NCBI RefSeq assembly: GCF_902498785.1
Contig: NZ_LR701493.1
Coordinates: 1,116,724-1,180,723 of the forward strand
Source: Sphingomonas sp. EC-HK361
GTDB taxonomy: Bacteria; Pseudomonadota; Alphaproteobacteria; Sphingomonadales; Sphingomonadaceae
DNA: 64,000 bases
Direction of reading: 5' to 3'
The translations under genes and the position numbers were made by a program. The notes under the pieces were generated by a model. The model was not told the DNA's origin and did not search any database. It saw nothing but the letters and a program-made list of their open reading frames with translations. This document shows positions 18,442 through 27,543 of this stretch, piece after piece; positions within the stretch are counted from its first letter, which is position 1; every line of letters begins with the position of its first letter.

Positions 18442-18921
18442 CTACTTCCCCCAGGCCACCTTGTCGCCTTCCGCGATGCCGAGTTCGGCGGCGCGACCGC
18501 CATTGATCTCGAGCACCGCCGCCACCGGCTCGCCCGACGGGATCGGCGTTTCCGAAAACGGCACGGTATTCTCGGCGATGCGCGCGATCGTGCGGTCGGC
18601 GCGGATGAAGAGGATGTCGAGCGGACTCGGCGTGTTCTTCATCCAGAAGCTCGCCTCGCGCAGCCCACCGCCAGCGGGCGGATAGGGGTGGAACAGCATC
18701 CCGCCATCCTTCGGGATGTCGGTGCGATACATCAGCCCCCTGGCCTGCGCCGCCTCCGTCTTCGCGACCTCGACGTGGAACACATGCGCGCCGTTGCTGC
18801 TCGTGATCGTCAGCGCGATGGTGCCCGCCGGCGCGTCGGCCGCCGTCGCGTCGCCCCCGCGCGCGCAGGCCGCCGGGATCGCAAGCACCGCCAGCGCCAG
18901 CGTCAGCCACGCCGTCCTCAT
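18442..18921 (-). CDS. DUF192 family exported protein
   Basis: At 159 residues, it begins with a hydrophobic signal (MRTAWLTLALAVLAIPAAC). The Cys could be a weak lipobox or the signal may be cleaved nearby. The body has the DUF192 pattern ARGLMYRTDIPKDGGMLF, FWMKNTPSPLDILFI and VLEINGGRAAELGI. The fold is known from structures but the role is not. The cold-shock gene ends one base upstream of its start, so the two probably share a transcript. Confidence 0.88.
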   Translation of the reverse strand: MRTAWLTLALAVLAIPAACARGGDATAADAPAGTIALTITSSNGAHVFHVEVAKTEAAQARGLMYRTDIPKDGGMLFHPYPPAGGGLREASFWMKNTPSPLDILFIRADRTIARIAENTVPFSETPIPSGEPVAAVLEINGGRAAELGIAEGDKVAWGK

Positions 18922-18922
18922 G

Positions 18923-19501
18923 TCAGAGCACCTCCTCGACCTGCACCGCCAGCGGCCCCTTGTTGCCGTCGACGATCCGCGCGCGCAGCGGCTGTTCGGG
19001 CTCGACCTCCATCACGCCGCCGCGCCGCAGCGTTTCCATATGCACGAAGACGTCGCCCGAATCATCGGGGCGGACGAGGAAGCCATAACCTTTCAGCCGG
19101 TTGAACCACTTCACCGCGACCGGCTCCCACGGGCCGGCCTGGTCGATCAGCGCGGATGGATCGTTGCGCTGCGCACGCTCGCGCTCCGGCGGCGCTGCGA
19201 CCGCGGTCGTCAGATCGAGGTCGAGGACGCTGCGCGCCTGGTAGCCCCGGTCCCGCCGCACCGCATCGACGACCATGCGCGCACCCTCGGGCAGGCTGCG
19301 CCGGCCAAGTGGCTGGAGGATCGAGAAATGCACCAGCACGTCGCCGATATCGCCGGTATCGGGAACAAGGAAGCCGAAGCCGCGGGTCACGTCGAACCAC
19401 TTCAGCGTGCCCTCCACGCGAAAGCCATCCTCGACCGGTGCCTGCCCGGTCGCGGTCGCCTCCTCACGTAATTCCGCGTCACGCTGCGGATCGGCACGCA
19501 T
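18923..19501 (-). CDS. Tandem cold-shock-domain protein
   Basis: Two OB-fold cold-shock domains lie in 192 residues. The first is at about 28-95 (GTLKWFDVTRGFGFLVP, VLVHFS) and the second at about 125-190 (AVKWFNRLKGYGFLVRP, DVFVHMETL). Both keep the RNP-1 type GFGFL/GYGFL aromatic surface, so both should bind single-stranded RNA or DNA. Double-CSD proteins of about this size are typical of alphaproteobacteria. DUF192 follows directly. Confidence 0.9.
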   Translation of the reverse strand: MRADPQRDAELREEATATGQAPVEDGFRVEGTLKWFDVTRGFGFLVPDTGDIGDVLVHFSILQPLGRRSLPEGARMVVDAVRRDRGYQARSVLDLDLTTAVAAPPERERAQRNDPSALIDQAGPWEPVAVKWFNRLKGYGFLVRPDDSGDVFVHMETLRRGGVMEVEPEQPLRARIVDGNKGPLAVQVEEVL

Positions 19502-19572
19502 ACCTAATTCCCCCGGAAGGCGGGAACGCTAGCAAAACTGACGCGCCGCACAAGGGTTATGGGGCACAATAG

Positions 19573-20124
19573 TCAGGCGGCGAATTCGGCCGCGATGTCT
19601 TCGGTCGACGCACCGGGCGGCGCATCGACGATCGCGCGGGCGATCGCGAAGCCGTGGCCGGCACGCAGCATCGCGGCGAGCTGCTTTTCCCGCCGCGGGC
19701 GATCGGATGCTGCAAGCGCGAACGGCCCGATCCGCTTGCGCCGGGCAAAGGCGAGCGCGGTCTCGGCGGCGCGCTCGTCGACGTCCGGGCGGATCGCCGC
19801 GGTATCCTGCGCCTCGATTCCTGCCTGCCGCCACGCGTCCTGCACCCGCCGCGCGCCCAGTCCGCGCCGCCCGAGACTGCGCGCGCGCGCTTCGGCAAAG
19901 GCGCGGTCGTCGATATAGCCCAGTTCCGCCAGCCGCGCGGCGAGCGCATCGGGATCGGCGGCCTCGCCCTCCCATCCCCGCTCGCGGATCTTGCGGCGCA
20001 GATAGTCGGCCAGCTTCGCGCGGCTCGTCGCGAACCGCTCGACATAGCGCAGCGCCAGCCGCTCCAGCGCCGCCGCGTCGAGCGGCGGTGGGGCCGCGCG
20101 GCCGGGCTTGCGGTTTCGTGTCAT
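19573..20124 (-). CDS. recX: RecX family regulatory protein
   Basis: At 183 residues, the helical repeats include LALRYVERFATSRAKLADYLRRKI and LGYIDDRAFAEARARSLGRRGLGARRV, the RecX pattern. RecX binds RecA filaments and restrains recombination. recA is not in this window. No clear LexA box is seen upstream. The gene is divergent from the acyl-AMP ligase across 134 bases. Confidence 0.88.
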   Translation of the reverse strand: MTRNRKPGRAAPPPLDAAALERLALRYVERFATSRAKLADYLRRKIRERGWEGEAADPDALAARLAELGYIDDRAFAEARARSLGRRGLGARRVQDAWRQAGIEAQDTAAIRPDVDERAAETALAFARRKRIGPFALAASDRPRREKQLAAMLRAGHGFAIARAIVDAPPGASTEDIAAEFAA

Positions 20125-20258
20125 CGCGCCATCCCGATCGTTACGCCATCATTGTGCCACACTGGGATCGGATTTTGAACGCCAGGATCGGGCAGAGCTG
20201 TATCTCTGACCTCAGGCGGGGCCAACCCGCGACGATGAAGAACGGGAAGCGAAGAACG

Positions 20259-22013
20259 ATGACGAGCGACACCCAGATGGCCGCGACGCCCAGCGTCGAT
20301 GCGCTGCCGCGTCGGTTCGCCGATTTCGACACGCTCGGCGAGGCGCTGGATTATGCCGCACGCGGGGAGCGCGGGCTGAATTTCCACGACGCGCGCGGCA
20401 ACCTCGCGCGACCCTATCCCTTTGCCGAACTGCGCGGCGACGCGCTGGCCGCCGCCTACCGGCTGATCGCGTCCGGGGTAAAGCCCGAGGACCGCGTCGC
20501 GCTGGTCGCCGAGACGAGCGCCGAGTTCGCCGCGCTGTTCTTCGGCGTCGTCTATGCCGGCGCCTGGCCCGTGCCGCTGCCGCTGCCGACCTCGTTCGGC
20601 GGGCGCGACAGCTATATCGAGCAGCTGCGCGTCCAGCTTTCCAGCTGCGACCCGACGATGCTCATCTATCCGCCCGAACTCGGCGAGATGGCCGGCGCCG
20701 CCGCGCAGGCGGTCGGCGCGCAAGGCATCGACTGGGCCGATCTGCTCTCGCGCCCTGCGCTTGAGACGCCGCTGCCGCAGGCGACCGCCGACGATATCGC
20801 CTATCTGCAATATTCCAGCGGATCGACGCGCTTCCCCCACGGCGTCGCGATCACCCACCGCGCGCTCCTCAACAACCTCGCGGCGCACAGCCACGGGATG
20901 GAGATCGACGGCACCGATCGCTGCGTTTCCTGGCTTCCGTGGTATCACGACATGGGGCTGGTCGGCTGCTTCCTGTCGCCGGTCGCCAACCAGGTTTCGA
21001 CCGATTATCTCAAGACCGAGGATTTCGCGCGGCGCCCGCTCGCGTGGCTCGACATGATTTCGCGAAATCCGGGCACGACGCTCAGCTATTCGCCGACCTT
21101 CGGCTACGACATCTGCGCGCGCCGCATCTCGTCGGTGACCAAGGCGTCCGACCGGTTCGACCTCTCGCGCTGGCGGGTGGCCGGCAACGGCGCCGACATG
21201 ATTCGCCCCGATGTGATGCAGGCGTTCGTCGACGCCTTTGCCGAGGCCGGGTTCAAGGCGTCCGCGTTCCTGCCGAGCTACGGCCTGGCCGAGGCGACGC
21301 TTGCGGTGACGATCATGCCCCCAGGCGAAGGCATCCGCGTCGAGCTGGTCGAGGAAACGCAGCTTTCTGGCGTCGAAGCGGGGCAGGATCGCCCGCAGCG
21401 CTTCCGCGCGATCGTCAATTGCGGCAAGCCCGTCCGTGATATGAAGGTCGAAATCCGCGAGGAGGACGGCACGCCGCTCCCCGAACGCGCGATCGGCAAG
21501 GTCTGGTGCGCGGGGCCGTCGGTGATGGTCGGCTATTTCCGCGACGACGCGGCGACCGCGGCCTGCATGGCCCCCGATCCCGCCGGCGCCGGCACCTGGC
21601 TCGATACCGGCGACATGGGCTATATGTCGGACGGCTATCTCTACATCGTCGGCCGCGCCAAGGACATGATCATCGTCAACGGCCGCAACCACTGGCCGCA
21701 GGACATCGAATGGGCGGTCGAGCAGCTGCCCGGCTTCAAGGCGGGCGATATCGCAGCCTTTGCGATCACCACGCCCGGCGGCGAGGAAACCCCCGCCGTC
21801 CTCGTCCAGTGCCGCAGTTCCGACGAGGCCGAGCGCGTTCGCCTGCGCGACGAGATTCGCGAGCGCGTCCGCTCCGTCACCGGCATGAACTGCGTGATCG
21901 AGCTGATCCCGCCGCGCACCCTGCCGCGCACCTCTTCGGGCAAGCTCAGCCGGGCAAAGGCACGCAACCTCTATCTCGCGGGCGAGATCAAGCCGTACGA
22001 TCTAGCCGCGTAA
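20259..22013 (+). CDS. Fatty acyl-AMP ligase (adenylate-forming enzyme)
   Basis: At about 584 residues, this is an ANL-superfamily enzyme with LQYSSGSTRFPHGV (phosphate loop), SYGLAEATLAV, WLDTGDMGY, RAKDMIIVNGRNHWPQDIE and the catalytic lysine in PRTSSGKLSRAKAR. The extended N-terminal part and the WLPWYHDMGLVG block fit the FAAL subgroup, which activates fatty acids as AMP esters for transfer to carrier proteins rather than CoA. No carrier protein or polyketide gene is adjacent. An in-frame ATG lies eight codons upstream; no clear ribosome site separates the two. Confidence 0.88.
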   Translation: MTSDTQMAATPSVDALPRRFADFDTLGEALDYAARGERGLNFHDARGNLARPYPFAELRGDALAAAYRLIASGVKPEDRVALVAETSAEFAALFFGVVYAGAWPVPLPLPTSFGGRDSYIEQLRVQLSSCDPTMLIYPPELGEMAGAAAQAVGAQGIDWADLLSRPALETPLPQATADDIAYLQYSSGSTRFPHGVAITHRALLNNLAAHSHGMEIDGTDRCVSWLPWYHDMGLVGCFLSPVANQVSTDYLKTEDFARRPLAWLDMISRNPGTTLSYSPTFGYDICARRISSVTKASDRFDLSRWRVAGNGADMIRPDVMQAFVDAFAEAGFKASAFLPSYGLAEATLAVTIMPPGEGIRVELVEETQLSGVEAGQDRPQRFRAIVNCGKPVRDMKVEIREEDGTPLPERAIGKVWCAGPSVMVGYFRDDAATAACMAPDPAGAGTWLDTGDMGYMSDGYLYIVGRAKDMIIVNGRNHWPQDIEWAVEQLPGFKAGDIAAFAITTPGGEETPAVLVQCRSSDEAERVRLRDEIRERVRSVTGMNCVIELIPPRTLPRTSSGKLSRAKARNLYLAGEIKPYDLAA

Positions 22014-22049
22014 GGTTAGAACGTTTTCGAACTAATTTGATCTTCCCGT

Positions 22050-22117
22050 TCGTTTCGAGCGCAGTCGAGAAACGTTTCCAGGCGCAGTCCAGCGTTTCGC
22101 GACTTCGCTCGAAACGA
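22050..22117. repeat. Long palindromic repeat after the acyl-AMP ligase
   Basis: Perfect 12-base arms (TCGTTTCGAGCG / CGCTCGAAACGA) enclose a second, imperfect pair around GTCGAGAAACG. It could act as a terminator or REP-like element. Bases 22052-22074 match 29254-29276 at 21 of 23 positions. Confidence 0.75.
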
Positions 22118-22252
22118 CGGAGGCGGTGATTCCAGCCAGCTGTCCTTCGCTCCAAGGCAGCGCGGCACCTAGCACGACATTTTGCGATTTCGGACGCGAA
22201 TCGCGGCGGTTGGCAACCAACCGCTAACGACTTGCCGGCTATCCACCCGGCC

Positions 22253-24628
22253 GTGTCGCAGAAACTCGTCAGCAAGCCCAACGCCCCCGTCAGCGAGGGT
22301 CCGATCCTCGTCGATTTCCCGACCGCGATCGGGGTCCGCGAAGGCGAGGACCGGCTGGAATGGAGCCGGATTCGCGCGAGCCAGCTGCACGCCGCGCGCC
22401 AGTCGGCGCTTTTCCTGCTCGCCGCGAATCTTGCCGCCGGCGCCACCACGATCGTGCTCGCGTCCCCGTATCTGCCGCGCTGGGAGCTCGGCATGTGGGG
22501 CGCCGCGCTGACGCTGGTCGCGACACTCTTTGCGATTCGCCGCCTCGCTTCTCCCCACCGCGCCGATACCTATGCGCAGGTCGATGACGTGCGCCGCACC
22601 GCGATCGACGGCGCGGCGCTTGGCGGCGTGTGGTCGGTGGTGCCGCTCTTCATCTGCCCGCATCTCCCGGCTAATGCGACCGGCGGGGTTGGCCTCGTCC
22701 TCGCGATTCTCGGCATTACGACCGCGTTGACCCTTGCGCCGCTGGCGTTCGCGACGCTGATCGCGATCGGCGGCGTCGGCCTCTCGGTGGTCGTGCACCT
22801 CATTCTGGAAGGTCACTATACCGCGGCCGGCGGCGTCGCGCTGTTCACCGGTCTGCTGATCGTCACCTGCCTGACCCGCGCCCGCGCGCTGATCCTGCTG
22901 CGCGCCAGCGACATCGCGCTTGGCGAGCGGAACGAGACGGTCAGCCTGTTGCTGCGCGAGTTCGAGGACAAGGCCGCTGACTGGCTCTGGGAAACCGATG
23001 CCGCGCGCCGGGTCGTGCGCGCATCGCCGCGCTTCGCCTATGCGTTGGGGCTCGATCCGGTTTCGATCGAGGGCATGGCCTTCCTTCAGGTCCTTGCCGG
23101 CCCCAGCTGGGAAAGCGGCGAGGTGTCGGACGGGCTGCGCGATCTTGCCGAACGACTGAAGCAGCGCGAGAGCTTTCGCGACCTCACGCTTCCCGTCACC
23201 GTCCAGGGCGAGCAGCGCTGGTGGCAGATCGCCGCATCGCCGCGCCATGACGACGACGGCGTGTTTATCGGGTTTCGCGGGGTCGGCTCCGACGTGACGG
23301 AACAGCGCGAATCCACCGACAAGATCAATCGCATGGCGCGGTTCGACACGCTGACCGGTCTGCCCAACCGTCTCCATATCAACGAAACGCTCGCCCGCGC
23401 GCTCGACGATGCGGAGGCGTGGAACTCGCGCTGTGCGTTCATGATGATCGACCTCGACCGGTTCAAGGCGGTCAACGACACGCTCGGCCACCCGATCGGT
23501 GACCGGCTGCTCGGCCGCGTCTCCGAACGGCTCGGCCAGCTGATGACCGAAACCGAGATCATCGGGCGGCTGGGCGGCGACGAATTCGCGGTCGTCGTGC
23601 GCGACGCGAGCGATGCGGGCCGCGTCGAGCATCTGGCGCGCCGCATCATCGAAGTGCTGTCACGCCCCTATGAGCTCGATCACCACACGCTGCACATCGG
23701 CTGCTCGGTCGGCATCGCGACGAGCCCGCGTGACGGGCGCACCGCGGAAACGCTCGTCCGCTCCGCCGATCTTGCGCTTTACCGGTCGAAGGACGCCGGC
23801 GGCGGGGTCGCGCATGCCTATGAGCCGCAGCTTCACGTCGAGGCGGAGGAGCGCCGTGTCCTCGAAATGGCGCTCCGCCAGGCGTTGCAGAACGGCGAGA
23901 TGCACCTCGCCTACCAGCCCGTCGTCGATGGCAACACCGGCAAGCTGACCGGGTTCGAGGCGCTGCTCCGCTGGACCCACCCCGAGCTCGGGCCGATCTC
24001 GCCTGCGAAATTCGTCCCGCTGGCGGAAGAAGCGCGGTTGATCGGCGCGATCGGCGAATGGGTCCTGCGCACGGCCTGCGCGGAGGCCGCGTGCTGGCCG
24101 GGACACATTCGCATCGCGGTGAACATCTCGCCCGAACAGCTTCATCATGCGAATTTCCTGGCCATCGTCACCTCCGCGCTCAGCCAGACCGGACTCGCTC
24201 CCGGACGGCTTGAGCTGGAGGTCACCGAATCGGTCTTCATGCGCGAAGGGCCTGCCGCCACGCGCACGCTGGAGCGCGTGCTTGACCTTGGCGTGCGGCT
24301 CAGCCTCGATGATTTCGGCACCGGCTATTCCTCGCTCGGCTACCTCTCGCGCACGCGCTTTTCGACGATCAAGGTCGATCGCAGCTTCGTGCAGGCGGCC
24401 TCGAAGGGCGTGCGCGAGGCGGTGGCGATCATCCGCGCGGTCGTCGCGCTCGCCTCCAGCCTCGGCATGAAAACCACCGCCGAAGGCGTCGAAAACGAGG
24501 CGGAACTGGCGATGATCCGCGATCTCGGCTGCGACAAGGTGCAGGGGTATTATTTCGGCCGCCCCCTCCCCGTCGAAGAAGCCCGTGCGATCGCGGTGCG
24601 CAGCGCCGCCGAATCGGTTGCGGCCTGA
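22253..24628 (+). CDS. Membrane-bound PAS-GGDEF-EAL cyclic-di-GMP protein
   Basis: At about 791 residues, it has a hydrophobic N-terminal half with five or six membrane segments (about 50-215), a PAS-like region (about 225-350), GGDEF at 441-445 and EAL at 569-571. The cyclase motif LGGDEF is intact, but no RxxD inhibitory site precedes it. The phosphodiesterase metal and catalytic residues are present (FEALLRW, NISPEQL, TESVF, DDFGTGYSS, IKVDRSF, EGVENE). It may work in either direction. I chose GTG 22253; a TTG at 22232 is also possible, and neither has a clear ribosome site. Confidence 0.9.
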   Translation: MSQKLVSKPNAPVSEGPILVDFPTAIGVREGEDRLEWSRIRASQLHAARQSALFLLAANLAAGATTIVLASPYLPRWELGMWGAALTLVATLFAIRRLASPHRADTYAQVDDVRRTAIDGAALGGVWSVVPLFICPHLPANATGGVGLVLAILGITTALTLAPLAFATLIAIGGVGLSVVVHLILEGHYTAAGGVALFTGLLIVTCLTRARALILLRASDIALGERNETVSLLLREFEDKAADWLWETDAARRVVRASPRFAYALGLDPVSIEGMAFLQVLAGPSWESGEVSDGLRDLAERLKQRESFRDLTLPVTVQGEQRWWQIAASPRHDDDGVFIGFRGVGSDVTEQRESTDKINRMARFDTLTGLPNRLHINETLARALDDAEAWNSRCAFMMIDLDRFKAVNDTLGHPIGDRLLGRVSERLGQLMTETEIIGRLGGDEFAVVVRDASDAGRVEHLARRIIEVLSRPYELDHHTLHIGCSVGIATSPRDGRTAETLVRSADLALYRSKDAGGGVAHAYEPQLHVEAEERRVLEMALRQALQNGEMHLAYQPVVDGNTGKLTGFEALLRWTHPELGPISPAKFVPLAEEARLIGAIGEWVLRTACAEAACWPGHIRIAVNISPEQLHHANFLAIVTSALSQTGLAPGRLELEVTESVFMREGPAATRTLERVLDLGVRLSLDDFGTGYSSLGYLSRTRFSTIKVDRSFVQAASKGVREAVAIIRAVVALASSLGMKTTAEGVENEAELAMIRDLGCDKVQGYYFGRPLPVEEARAIAVRSAAESVAA

Positions 24629-24689
24629 GCCACGACGAACGCCCCTTGTGGCGCCCCGCGCACGGCGTTAAGAGCGCCGTCACCGCGAT

Positions 24690-24766
24690 AGGGGTGTAGC
24701 TCAGCTGGTTAGAGCGTCGGTCTCCAAAACCGAAGGCCCTCGGTTCGAATCCGAGCTCCCCTGCCA
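24690..24766 (+). tRNA. tRNA-Trp (CCA)
   Basis: It folds as a 77-base cloverleaf with an encoded CCA end. The acceptor stem is AGGGGTG/CTCCCCT with one T-T mismatch, the D-loop carries AGCTGGTTAGA, the anticodon loop CTCCAAA has CCA at 24724-24726, and the T-loop carries GGTTCGAATCC. It sits upstream of secE-nusG. Confidence 0.98.
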
Positions 24767-24921
24767 TCCTTTCACCCCGATTGCATCTTGCCCCGGCCGT
24801 CAGCGCGTTGGCGGACGGTTGCAGCCACTTTCGCACCGATTTTTTTCGGGCTATGGAACTTAAGTTACATCAATATGTTGGACGCGCTGAATACCGTCCA
24901 TCTGTCACAGGGAGTTTACCT

Positions 24922-25161
24922 ATGTCCTTCAAGTCCATCCTCGCCGCCGCCGCCATTGCCTCGATGGCGACCGCCCCCGCGATGGCCGCATCCAATCCGG
25001 CACAGTCGCTCTCGATCGCGCCGTCCGCGCGTACCGCGGCGCCGGTCGGCAAGACCAACAAGGCCGTGGGCGGCGGTGTCATTGCTGCGCTGATCGCAGC
25101 GGGCGTCGTCGCGATCGTCGTGATCGCGGCGTCGAAGGACGACAATTCTTCGAGCAACTGA
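24922..25161 (+). CDS. Small exported or membrane protein of unknown function
   Basis: At 79 residues, a signal peptide (MSFKSILAAAAIASMATAPAMA) is followed by a short Ser/Thr/Ala region, then a Gly/Ala/Val/Ile membrane segment (about 50-71), and the tail SKDDNSSSN. ATG 24922 is preceded by AGGGAG. The upstream 140 bases are clearly A+T-richer than the rest (TTTTTTTCGG, AACTTAAGTTACATC) and probably hold its promoter. A strong terminator follows, so it is its own transcription unit. The family is not identified. Confidence 0.7.
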   Translation: MSFKSILAAAAIASMATAPAMAASNPAQSLSIAPSARTAAPVGKTNKAVGGGVIAALIAAGVVAIVVIAASKDDNSSSN

Positions 25162-25200
25162 TCCGATAATCGTCGCGCCAGCCGCGACAGGTCATCCGGG

Positions 25201-25234
25201 AAGCCCCGTCGATCGCGGTCGACGGGGCTTTTCG
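25201..25234 (+). terminator. Rho-independent terminator before secE
   Basis: A perfect 12-base stem (AAGCCCCGTCGA / TCGACGGGGCTT) with a six-base loop is followed by TTCGCGTTT. It ends the small membrane protein transcript. Confidence 0.85.
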
Positions 25235-25427
25235 CGTTTCAGGTCGGTGGGGATATGTCGGCTGTCGCGATGCGCACGCGCCATGACCGCACCGCTTGTG
25301 TTTTGCAGGACCGGCCGCTATCTGCCTTGGCCAATCCGGTAGCGAGATTGAACGCCCACCGTTTTCCCGGCGTCGGGGGGCGGCAGACGGTTCATGTCCC
25401 GCTGGTGGCATTTCGAGGTAAGAGCAC

Positions 25428-25625
25428 GTGGCGAAGACGTCCCCAGTCGAGTTCATCCAGCAGGTTCGGGCGGAAACCAAGAAGGTCGTCTGGCCGACCC
25501 GTCGCGAAACCGTGATGACCGGCATCATGGTGGTCATCATGACCACGATCCTCGCGATCTTCTTCCTGGGCGTCGATACGCTTCTGGAAACGATCGTGAA
25601 GGGCCTTCTGAGCTTGGCGAAATAA
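25428..25625 (+). CDS. secE: Preprotein translocase subunit SecE
   Basis: The 65-residue single-span subunit clamps SecY in the inner membrane. It has the signature EFIQQVRAETKKVVWPTRRET followed by one membrane helix (about 30-55). The start is GTG at 25428 with GAGG about twelve bases upstream. nusG follows after 18 bases, the classic pairing. Confidence 0.95.
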   Translation: MAKTSPVEFIQQVRAETKKVVWPTRRETVMTGIMVVIMTTILAIFFLGVDTLLETIVKGLLSLAK

Positions 25626-25643
25626 GGGCCTGACAGACACATT

Positions 25644-26180
25644 ATGGCACGCTGGTACATCATCCACGCCTATTCGGGGTTCGAGGGCAAGGTTCGCGAC
25701 GCGATCATGGCGGAAGCCACGCGCATGGGCCTGGAGCGCTTGGTCGAGCAGATCGAGGTTCCGACCGAAACCGTGACCGAGGCGCGTCGCGGCAAGAAGA
25801 TCGCGGTCGAGCGCAAGTTCATGCCGGGCTATGTCCTCGCCAAGCTCGAGATGAACGACGACGTCTATCACCTTGTCAAGAATACCCCGAAGGTCACCGG
25901 CTTCCTCGGCAGCATGGGCAAGCCCCAGGCGATCAGTGAGGCGGAAGCGGCGCGGATGTTGAATTCGAAGGAGGAAGCCGCTGCCGCGCCGAAGCAGAAG
26001 GTCAAGGTCGATTACGAAATCGGCGATTCGGTGAAGGTTCTCGACGGTCCGTTCGCCAGCTTCAACGGCGTGGTCGAGGAACTCGATTTCGACAAGTCGA
26101 AGGTCAAGGTGTCGGTGTCGATCTTCGGCCGCGCGACCCCGGTCGAACTCGATTTCGAGCAGGTCGAACGAAGCAAGTAA
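25644..26180 (+). CDS. nusG: Transcription termination/antitermination factor NusG
   Basis: This 178-residue protein binds RNA polymerase and links it to Rho or the ribosome. The N-terminal NGN domain starts ARWYIIHAYSGFEGKV. The C-terminal KOW domain contains VKVLDGPFASFNGVVEELD. The usual downstream rplK-rplA genes are not here. Instead the next genes are on the opposite strand. A weak hairpin (AAATAGC/GCTATTT, 26205-26221) lies just after. Confidence 0.97.
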   Translation: MARWYIIHAYSGFEGKVRDAIMAEATRMGLERLVEQIEVPTETVTEARRGKKIAVERKFMPGYVLAKLEMNDDVYHLVKNTPKVTGFLGSMGKPQAISEAEAARMLNSKEEAAAAPKQKVKVDYEIGDSVKVLDGPFASFNGVVEELDFDKSKVKVSVSIFGRATPVELDFEQVERSK

Positions 26181-26305
26181 ACCGCGAGGCTTACGGCCGC
26201 ACGCAAATAGCGCAGCTATTTTCGAGACGGTGCCCGCCGGGCGGCGGGTCGGGGTAGCCGAACCCGACCGACGACGCGGGATCTACGCCCGCGTCGAGCC
26301 TTCCC

Positions 26306-26941
26306 TCAATCCATCCCGGCCCGCATCGCCGCGCCCGCCACGAACGGCGCGCCCGCGACCAGCAACAGACTGACCGCGGCGAGCAGCTTGAACGCCGCCG
26401 CTCCTCCTTCGATCGCCCCCGCCCCGAAGATGAGCAACGGCACCGCGAGCGGCAGCATCACCAGACCCGCGACCGCACTCCCGCCGCGCGACGACGCGAC
26501 CAGCGCGCCCGTCGTGACCGCAAGCGCGGCCAGCCCCGGCGTGCCGATCGCCAGCCCGATCTCGACCGTCGCCAGCGTCGCCGCCGACAGATCGAGCAGA
26601 CCCGCCGCGATTAACGCGGCCAGCATGAGCGGCGGCGCGAACGCCAGCCAGTGCGCCATCATCTTGGCGGCCGCGACCGCGCTCATCGCAAGCCCCCGCA
26701 CCGCGAGTTGATCGAGCACGCCGCTCTCCAGATCGGGCGCGACAAGGCGCTCGACGGGGAGAAGCGCCGCGAGCAACGCCGCTGCCCAGATCACGCCGCC
26801 GCCGACGCGTGCGAGCAGGGCCGCATCCGGCCCGATCGCGAAGGGAAAGAGTGTCGTCACGAGGAGGAAGAACGCGACCACGAGCGTTGCCCCACCGCCC
26901 GCATAGCCGCGCCGGACATCGCGGAGGATCAGCGCGATCAT
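26306..26941 (-). CDS. ccmB: Heme exporter membrane protein CcmB
   Basis: At 211 residues with six hydrophobic segments, it is the membrane subunit of the CcmABCD complex that releases the heme-CcmE adduct during cytochrome c maturation. It has the family blocks ERLVAPDLESGVLDQL and KMMAHWLAF, plus APFVAGAAMR at the end. It overlaps ccmA by four bases. ccmC and ccmD do not follow in this window. Confidence 0.92.
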   Translation of the reverse strand: MIALILRDVRRGYAGGGATLVVAFFLLVTTLFPFAIGPDAALLARVGGGVIWAAALLAALLPVERLVAPDLESGVLDQLAVRGLAMSAVAAAKMMAHWLAFAPPLMLAALIAAGLLDLSAATLATVEIGLAIGTPGLAALAVTTGALVASSRGGSAVAGLVMLPLAVPLLIFGAGAIEGGAAAFKLLAAVSLLLVAGAPFVAGAAMRAGMD

Positions 26942-27543
26942 GCCGCCGCGTCCGCAAGCGACGACACAAGCGCAATCTCGACCGCCCCCGGCAGCGCGAT
27001 GGGCTGGTGCGTGGCGACAATCGCCATCCCGCCGCCGGCACGGTGCCGTGCTATCAGCGCCTCCAGCCGCTCGACCGCGTCCGCATCAAGTCCGTTCGCC
27101 GGCTCGTCGAGCAGCCACAGCTCTGCGCCAGCCGCGAGCACACGGGCCATCGCGATCCGCCGGCGCTGCCCGGTCGACAGAATCCGCACGGGAACGTCAG
27201 CGAGGTGATCGAGCGCCAGATCGCGAAGCGCCGCCGCCACCGCTGCGTGCGGGTCCGCAATCCGGTCGAGCATCGCCCAGAAGCCGAGCGCCTGCGCGAC
27301 GCTACGCTCCGGATCAAGCGCCGCGGCCTCGGTCAGCAGCGCGGTGCTCGGCGCGGACACCACCCGCCCCGCCGCCGGCCGCAGCAACCCGCCCGCGATG
27401 CGGAGGAGGCTCGATTTGCCGACGCCGTTCGGCCCGGTAACGCGCGCGGCATCCCCGGGTACCAAGCGCAGCGACAGGCGCGCGAACAGCAGCCGCCCTG
27501 CGCGCACCCCGGTCACGTCCTCGAGCGCGAAGCCGCCGCTCAC
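26938..27543 (-). CDS. ccmA: Heme exporter ATP-binding protein CcmA
   Basis: At 201 residues from GTG 27541-27543 (GTGA overlap with the upstream peptidase gene), it has Walker A GPNGVGKSSLL, signature LSTGQRRRIAMA, and Walker B LWLLDEPANGLD. Its small size and coupling to ccmB identify it as CcmA. The frame extends to 27666, but that part is the upstream gene in another frame. Confidence 0.93.
   Translation of the reverse strand: MSGGFALEDVTGVRAGRLLFARLSLRLVPGDAARVTGPNGVGKSSLLRIAGGLLRPAAGRVVSAPSTALLTEAAALDPERSVAQALGFWAMLDRIADPHAAVAAALRDLALDHLADVPVRILSTGQRRRIAMARVLAAGAELWLLDEPANGLDADAVERLEALIARHRAGGGMAIVATHQPIALPGAVEIALVSSLADAAA

Noticed and set aside
20121-21692. 523-codon open frame on the minus strand
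   Set aside because: Antisense to the acyl-AMP ligase; no domain pattern and shadow-type composition.
26205-26269. Hairpins after nusG (AAATAGC/GCTATTT and GGTCGGG/CCCGACC) as terminators
   Set aside because: Neither is followed by a clear T-run, so I mention them but do not call a terminator.
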